NCBI GenBank assembly: GCA_018780035.1
Contig: JADMKE010000020.1
Location: forward strand, 1-64,000
Length of the DNA stretch: 64,000 nucleotides
Reading direction: 5' to 3'
DNA from: Candidatus Sericytochromatia bacterium
GTDB taxonomy: Bacteria > Cyanobacteriota > Sericytochromatia > UBA7694
Part shown: in pieces, positions 59,759 to 64,000 of the stretch
How positions within the stretch are numbered: the first letter of the stretch is position 1
Layout of the letters: each line of letters starts with the position of its first letter
Notes under the pieces: model-generated
Seen by the model: only the letters and a program-made list of their open reading frames with translations
Databases searched by the model: none
What the model was told of the DNA's origin: nothing
Position numbers and translations under genes: made by a program

Positions 59759-60974
59759 GGCCCACAACCGCAGTTTCTTTTGCTAGGGATTGTGTTTGCG
59801 CATGTGTTTGCGCATGTGTTTGCGCATGTGTTTGCGCATGTGTTTGCGCTTTTTCCAGATCTGAGACCATTTCGGGATGATCTTGGGCCCGACTGTGGGT
59901 GGGCGTGGCTTTGATCTGAGCCAAGATTTCTTCCCAGCTTAGGATTTTGCCGGGATAGCTCTTCATCAGGGCCTCTGCGCCTGAGCGTGCTTTCACAGGG
60001 GTGAGAAAGGCCCCCATCGGGCTGGGCAATTTGAGGCTGTACAAATAAAAGGCTGCTTGAGCGGGAATCAGCGTGCCTGGTTGGTCTGCATCGATCACCC
60101 AGAGTGAGTGGGCTTTGCCTGTAAGATCCGCTTCTTTGTTCAGGTGCCGGGCCAGACATTCAACCGAGTCGTATTTGTAAATTTTGCCTTTGTCTGTCAC
60201 CAATTCGGCCCCGTATTTGGGGTCCATCACCGTCATTTTGCAAAAATGACAATTGTCTTCGGTAAAGACAATCGGTTCGGGTTTGGGGCTACAGGCGGTT
60301 GTGCTCAGAGCCAAAAACGGGGCCAAAATGAAGGCCATGCCCAGATGTGTTGTGAGTTTTTTGAAGCCTTTATTCTGGCCTTTATTCTGGGGGGCCTCCG
60401 GGTGTTTGCGCAGCCATTCCCAGGCCAGCAGAGCAAAGACCAAAAAACCGATGCCAATCAAGAGCCAGCCGCCCAGATCAGGATACGAATGGGCCTTAAA
60501 ATTGAGCAGGGTCTTGCTGCCAAAAACCGGCGGTTGGTAACTCATGCCCGGCACCTTGATCGCAGCATAAGGGTTGAGCTTGTGGCCATAATCATAGGTC
60601 CAGCGCCAAAAGTCCCAAATGCCAGCGAGCCCTGAAAGGGCCAAGAGACCAAACCAAGCGGTCAAGAGCGCACGGCGATTGACGATAGCAATCAGCAGGC
60701 CAAAGGCCATAAAGAATCCCACAATCACCGGCATAAACTTCAGCTCGGCAAACGATTCGGGATGGATCTCCATCATGCCGATATAGTGATTCAGGCCATT
60801 GATGGTGCTCAGATCCCCGCTCAGGCGGTTGATCCAAATATTCATGCCCAGGCCTTCGGGATATTGAGGGGCTTCGAGTTGAATCTGCCAAAGCGGGACA
60901 ACAAAAACGGCACCCAGTGCCAATGCAATCAGGGCCATCAGGCCACGGGTCAGGGGGTGTAAACGGATCTTCAT
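59745..60974 (-). CDS. nosL: membrane-domain/NosL fusion protein
   Basis: This 409-residue protein joins two parts. Residues 1-190 are a four-helix membrane domain (helices about 10-30, 82-100, 103-120, 168-187) of the type encoded as a separate gene in clade II nos clusters. Residues 205-355 are a complete NosL: a second signal-like segment with lipobox Cys228 (STTAC), then Cys242-x2-Cys245-Lys-Met247 for Cu(I). The tail has four TxAQ-His repeats (THAQ). An in-frame 12-base duplication encodes QNKGQNKG at the junction. NosL is a copper chaperone for NosZ. Confidence 0.88.
   Translation of the reverse strand: MKIRLHPLTRGLMALIALALGAVFVVPLWQIQLEAPQYPEGLGMNIWINRLSGDLSTINGLNHYIGMMEIHPESFAELKFMPVIVGFFMAFGLLIAIVNRRALLTAWFGLLALSGLAGIWDFWRWTYDYGHKLNPYAAIKVPGMSYQPPVFGSKTLLNFKAHSYPDLGGWLLIGIGFLVFALLAWEWLRKHPEAPQNKGQNKGFKKLTTHLGMAFILAPFLALSTTACSPKPEPIVFTEDNCHFCKMTVMDPKYGAELVTDKGKIYKYDSVECLARHLNKEADLTGKAHSLWVIDADQPGTLIPAQAAFYLYSLKLPSPMGAFLTPVKARSGAEALMKSYPGKILSWEEILAQIKATPTHSRAQDHPEMVSDLEKAQTHAQTHAQTHAQTHAQTQSLAKETAVVGHEKH
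59792..59849. repeat. 12-nt tandem repeat, four full copies plus ten bases
   Basis: GTGTTTGCGCAT is repeated four times exactly (59792-59839) and then ten more bases (59840-59849). It encodes T-H-A-Q repeats near the C-terminus of the NosL fusion. Confidence 0.95.
60366..60389. repeat. 12-nt tandem duplication at the fusion junction
   Basis: GCCTTTATTCTG occurs twice in a row, encoding QNKGQNKG between the membrane domain and the NosL part. Confidence 0.9.
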
Positions 60975-61052
60975 TTTTTTTTACTTCCTTTTCTTGCCAC
61001 AAAGGCGGGGGAGAGTTGACTCTGCCCCCGCCCGCGTTCATCCTTTAAAGCC

Positions 61053-63056
61053 TTATTTGGCGCCAGGAGGAGAGCTGAGACTGAATTTCAGGGGCACATT
61101 GGAATTGCGATCTGAAACGCGGATATATCCCTGCATTTCTTGGTGCAACGCCGAGCAGAAGTCGGTGCAATAGAAGGGATACATGCCTTTTTTCTTGGGC
61201 TCCCAGGTGGCGGTCTGGGTCTCTCCGGGCATGACCAACAATTCTGAATTGTTATTGCCCATGACCGAGAAACCGTGGGGCACGTCCCAGTCCTGTTCGA
61301 GGTTGGTAACATGGAAGAAGACCTTGTCACCCTCTTTGATGCCCTCAATATTGTCCGGCGAAAAGTGAGAGCGGATCGTGCTCATGCTGATATGCACTTC
61401 GTTGCCTTTGCGCACGATCTTGGTCTCTTTCTCAGCTCTCACAGCGTAAGGATGTTTGTTTTCTTCCAGCTTATAGACCTTCTTCTGGCGCTCGACAATT
61501 TTAGCGGCAGGCATGGCCTGGGCATAATGCGGCTCGCCGATGGTGGGGAAGTCCAGCAACAGATTCATCTTCTGGCCAGAAATATCTATCAACTGGGCCG
61601 ATTGGGTCAACTCAGGGCCGGTTGGCAAATAGCGGTCTTTGGTGATCTTGTTTAAAGCGATCACGTATTTGCCATAGGGCTTGCGGGTATCGCCACCGGG
61701 AATCATCAAGTGGCCAATTGAATAAAAGGCCGGGGTGCGGTCAAGCACTTCCTGGGTATCCACTTTCCACTTCACAATTTCAGAGGAGACAAACATCGAG
61801 GTATAGGCATTGCCCTGACCGTCAAATTCGGTGTGCAGAGGCCCCAGACCCGGTTCTTTGACTTCACCGGCCAAGACCGACTCGTATTTTAAGACCGGAA
61901 TTTTGCCGGATTCACCGTCAAAGTCTTTGGCTTCAATGGCTTTGAGCATCTTGGAGAAAGAGAAGACCGGGATCATCGCCGCCAATTTGCCCGCGCCGAC
62001 AATATACTCGCCGCTGGGGTCGACATCCACCCCGTGGGGAGATTTGGGGCAGGGAATATAATAGACCAAACCTGGCAATTCTGTTGGGTCCAGCACCTTG
62101 ACCTTCTCGACCGTGGTTGACGTCGCGGTGTGGGTGGCTTCATCGAGGTGATTGCTGAAGTGTTTGCCGGGCATTTCTTTAAATTTGCCCTGGGCAATAT
62201 ACTCTTCGGCTTTTTTCCAATTGATCGCCAAAATAAAGTCTTTGTCGTTTTGGCTGGCATTGGCCTCTTTTAACGATTGGGCCTGCTCGGTATTGTAGGT
62301 GGTCAAAAAAGACCAGCCATGAGAAACGCCTTTGCCCGCATGGCTCAGGTCATAATCATAACCTGGCAGCAGAATTTGAAAAGCAATCGCCATTTTGCCT
62401 GTGGTTTTATCCACTTTGATAAAACTGGTGGTGCCTTTAAATTTCTCTTTGTAGGTATCAATCGAAACGTCGCCATCGCCAATCGGCAAACTAAACCGGG
62501 TCGAAGCCATGACGTATTCGGTGTTTTCGGTCAAAAAAGGTGAGGCGTGATTGCCGCCGCTATTGGGAATTTCGATCGTTTCCACGGTGCGGAAGGTGGC
62601 GAGGTCAATCCGGGCCACACGGGGGGTGTTGTTTTCGTTGATAAACAGCCAACGCCCGTCTTGCTCCCCAGCGGTCTGAGAAAGCTTGGGATGGTGGGCA
62701 TCCCCCCAGGGAATAAAGCCGTGGGTGGTGTTTAAAAGCGGTTTGGTCTCCTCTGAATAACCATAGCCATTTTCAGCATTTTGCGAAAATACGGGAATGA
62801 CTTTGAGCAAACGTCCGGAAGGCAAGCCATACACCCCAACTTGTCCGCTAAAACCGCCGGACATAAAGGCATAAAGCTCGTCGTGTTTGCCAGGTTCGAC
62901 ATAGACTTTTTGGGCGGCATCAGCACTGGAAGTCAGGCCTGCAGCCGGTTTTTCGGATTGTTTTTGTACAGCCACACAGCCGACCACGATTACCATGGCG
63001 GTGGTCAGGCTAATCGCCAATGTCTTGAGATGGGATTTCTTATCCGTACTTTTCAT
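61053..63056 (-). CDS. nosZ: nitrous oxide reductase, clade II type
   Basis: This 667-residue terminal enzyme of denitrification reduces N2O to N2 in the periplasm. The N-terminus is a Sec-type signal with a lipobox-like VVGC (no twin-arginine motif), typical of clade II. CuZ histidine segments include WGDAHHPK, GGNHASPF, LSHAGKGVSHGW, SPHGVD and GPLHTEFD. The CuA site reads His594, Cys630-x3-Cys634-x3-His638-x2-Met641, with CTDFC instead of CSWFC. GAGGAG precedes the ATG. All catalytic residues I can check are present. Confidence 0.96.
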   Translation of the reverse strand: MKSTDKKSHLKTLAISLTTAMVIVVGCVAVQKQSEKPAAGLTSSADAAQKVYVEPGKHDELYAFMSGGFSGQVGVYGLPSGRLLKVIPVFSQNAENGYGYSEETKPLLNTTHGFIPWGDAHHPKLSQTAGEQDGRWLFINENNTPRVARIDLATFRTVETIEIPNSGGNHASPFLTENTEYVMASTRFSLPIGDGDVSIDTYKEKFKGTTSFIKVDKTTGKMAIAFQILLPGYDYDLSHAGKGVSHGWSFLTTYNTEQAQSLKEANASQNDKDFILAINWKKAEEYIAQGKFKEMPGKHFSNHLDEATHTATSTTVEKVKVLDPTELPGLVYYIPCPKSPHGVDVDPSGEYIVGAGKLAAMIPVFSFSKMLKAIEAKDFDGESGKIPVLKYESVLAGEVKEPGLGPLHTEFDGQGNAYTSMFVSSEIVKWKVDTQEVLDRTPAFYSIGHLMIPGGDTRKPYGKYVIALNKITKDRYLPTGPELTQSAQLIDISGQKMNLLLDFPTIGEPHYAQAMPAAKIVERQKKVYKLEENKHPYAVRAEKETKIVRKGNEVHISMSTIRSHFSPDNIEGIKEGDKVFFHVTNLEQDWDVPHGFSVMGNNNSELLVMPGETQTATWEPKKKGMYPFYCTDFCSALHQEMQGYIRVSDRNSNVPLKFSLSSPPGAK

Positions 63057-63081
63057 TTTCAGTCTCCTCGGGGTCTAAATT

Positions 63082-63109
63082 GGGTCTACTTCTTTGGGTC
63101 TACTTCTTT
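63082..63109. repeat. 14-nt tandem duplication
   Basis: GGGTCTACTTCTTT occurs twice in a row across the end of the cytochrome c gene (stop at 63100). The second copy supplies the stop codon region. Confidence 0.9.
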
Positions 63110-63606
63110 TGGTCCATGCTGCGAAAATACTCCAAAACAGCCCGGGCAGATTTTTCGTCCATATTCTGGTTGGGCATAGCCATCATGAAGGTCGCAAAGA
63201 GTTTTTTCGCTTCAGGGTCTTTTTGCGTCATTTCGGTGGAGTTGAGAATCATATTCATGATCCATTCGGGTTTGCGGCGCTCGGTTACCCCTTTGAGGGC
63301 GGGGCCAACATATTTGGCTTCAAATTTATGGCAAGAAGCGCATTTGGATTCAAAGGTCTTTTTGCCCGTTTCAGCCAGGGCAGCATCAACAGTGGCAGCC
63401 ACTTCAACCGCTTTCACGGGGCCAATACCTTTGCCATCAGCCCCCGTTTGTTCTGTGCTTTCAGCGGCAGGACTGCTGGCCACCTGCTGCTCTGTCGGTT
63501 TGTCGCTGGGTTTATCGGTGGTTTCTTGGGCTGGACAAGCCATTAAGAAGAGGCTTGAGAGCCCCAGACTGAGAGTCAATAAACTTGTTTTGAATGTGCG
63601 TTTCAT
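63100..63606 (-). CDS. cytochrome c lipoprotein of the nos operon
   Basis: This 168-residue lipoprotein has lipobox LMAC and a Ser/Thr/Glu linker (about 25-70). A monoheme cytochrome c domain follows with Cys89-x2-Cys92-His93 (CASCH), and Met144 (AMPNQN) is the likely distal ligand. It is a probable electron donor for NosZ, whose gene starts 43 bases downstream. ATG 63606 has GAGG upstream; the frame extends to 63681 without a good start. It is the first gene of the nos operon. Confidence 0.92.
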   Translation of the reverse strand: MKRTFKTSLLTLSLGLSSLFLMACPAQETTDKPSDKPTEQQVASSPAAESTEQTGADGKGIGPVKAVEVAATVDAALAETGKKTFESKCASCHKFEAKYVGPALKGVTERRKPEWIMNMILNSTEMTQKDPEAKKLFATFMMAMPNQNMDEKSARAVLEYFRSMDQKK

Positions 63607-63699
63607 TTTTTCCTCGATTCCAAATTCTTTTCTAGTTTCAGCATAAAGCATGACCGGCCCATAATATTTGTGCCACGTCAATTAAGCCTATACCAAAAA

Positions 63700-63713
63700 T
63701 TGATCTTGATCAA
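63700..63713 (-). promoter_or_regulatory. FNR/DNR-type box TTGATCTTGATCAA
   Basis: A perfect TTGAT-N4-ATCAA site centred about 100 bases upstream of the cytochrome c start codon. The palindrome extends three bases on each side (AAA/TTT). It overlaps the stop codon of the partial gene at the window edge. The same type of site precedes the molybdoenzyme operon. Confidence 0.85.
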
Positions 63714-64000
63714 TTTAAAAAATGAATCAGCCCAGTTCCGCAATTTTCGCAACTGACAGAGCAAATCTGCAGAATCTGGTAGGCGGGTTCTGGTTTAAAC
63801 TTGATGTTAAGCCCTGAATTGGCTTTTTTTTGGCCCTCAAGCGGAGAAATCCAGCGGCCCCAGGGTAAAAATTGCTCCTGTTCAAACAGCGCCTCTTGTC
63901 TCAGCACGCTCAGCAAAGGGCGAATCCATGTTTCGGTGCCCGGAAAGATCTGATACATCTCATTCAGAATCTCACCCGACTGTTCCTGGGCCTTTTGGCG
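63710..64000 (-). CDS. C-terminal part of an unknown protein (cut by window end)
   Basis: The frame is open from the window edge to a stop at 63710 and encodes at least 96 residues. It is a basic and aromatic-rich sequence with WIRPLLSVLRQEALFEQEQF and a C-terminal CSVSCENCGTGL (three Cys). No family is recognised. The product reads into the nos operon promoter region on the same strand, so the nos FNR-type box lies at its end. Confidence 0.5.
   Translation of the reverse strand, partial: RQKAQEQSGEILNEMYQIFPGTETWIRPLLSVLRQEALFEQEQFLPWGRWISPLEGQKKANSGLNIKFKPEPAYQILQICSVSCENCGTGLIHFLN

Noticed and set aside
1..64000. rRNA, tRNA, CRISPR, insertion sequence or prophage
   Set aside because: No regularly spaced repeats, transposase motifs, integrase motifs or tRNA-like T-loop sequences were seen on reading. 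A tRNA scan could confirm it.

Overview
The window is 64 kb of bacterial chromosome at roughly mid-50s percent G+C, densely coded on both strands, with no rRNA, tRNA, CRISPR array, phage or insertion sequence that I could see. The organism looks Gram-negative. It has two outer-membrane porins that carry an N-terminal S-layer-homology domain, and it also has many lipoproteins, a TatA and periplasmic respiratory enzymes. SLH-porins are typical of Cyanobacteria and their non-photosynthetic relatives, and also of Deinococcus and Negativicutes. Nothing photosynthetic is present. A non-photosynthetic cyanobacteria-related lineage (Sericytochromatia or Blackallbacteria type) is my best guess, but it is inference only.

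Left part (1-23.1 kb): a small hypothetical gene; a HicBA toxin-antitoxin pair; a subtilisin-like lipoprotein; a cupin; a ParC/GyrA-type topoisomerase subunit; a FecR protein followed by the two SLH-porins; a 903-residue protein with a HExxH metallopeptidase motif; and a coupled operon of a Vps62-like lipoprotein, a B12-binding radical SAM enzyme and an alpha/beta hydrolase. After these come an EF-hand plus calpain-like protease, a TraB/GumN lipoprotein, a second subtilisin-like lipoprotein, a CYTH triphosphatase-like gene with two small envelope genes, and a hemolysin-III family membrane protein.

Middle part (23.4-47 kb): a short division cluster (rsmH, ftsL-like, ftsI), purA, an SLC13-type transporter, a beta-propeller lipoprotein, a CPT-like kinase, cytidine deaminase, arginase, an AlbA/Schlafen-type ATP-binding regulator, a small XRE regulator with a membrane partner, an SRPBCC protein, an EF-hand lipoprotein, a class V aminotransferase overlapping an IscA-type gene, an EEP-family phosphohydrolase, a second B12-binding radical SAM enzyme, a fatty-acid-hydroxylase-family membrane protein, and the B12-dependent ribonucleotide reductase nrdJ.

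Right part (47-64 kb) is the most distinctive: two consecutive minus-strand respiratory operons. The distal one is a clade-II-type nitrous oxide reductase cluster (cytochrome c, nosZ, a NosL protein fused to a membrane domain, nosD, nosF, nosY, and a His/Met-rich outer-membrane protein). The proximal one encodes a periplasmic type-II DMSO-reductase-family molybdoenzyme (alpha, beta and heme-b gamma subunits), a TorD chaperone, TatA, MoaA and two unusual small proteins that open the operon. A perfect FNR/DNR-type palindrome (TTGAT-N4-ATCAA) lies upstream of each operon, so both are probably induced together under oxygen limitation. The first gene at the right edge is cut by the window.
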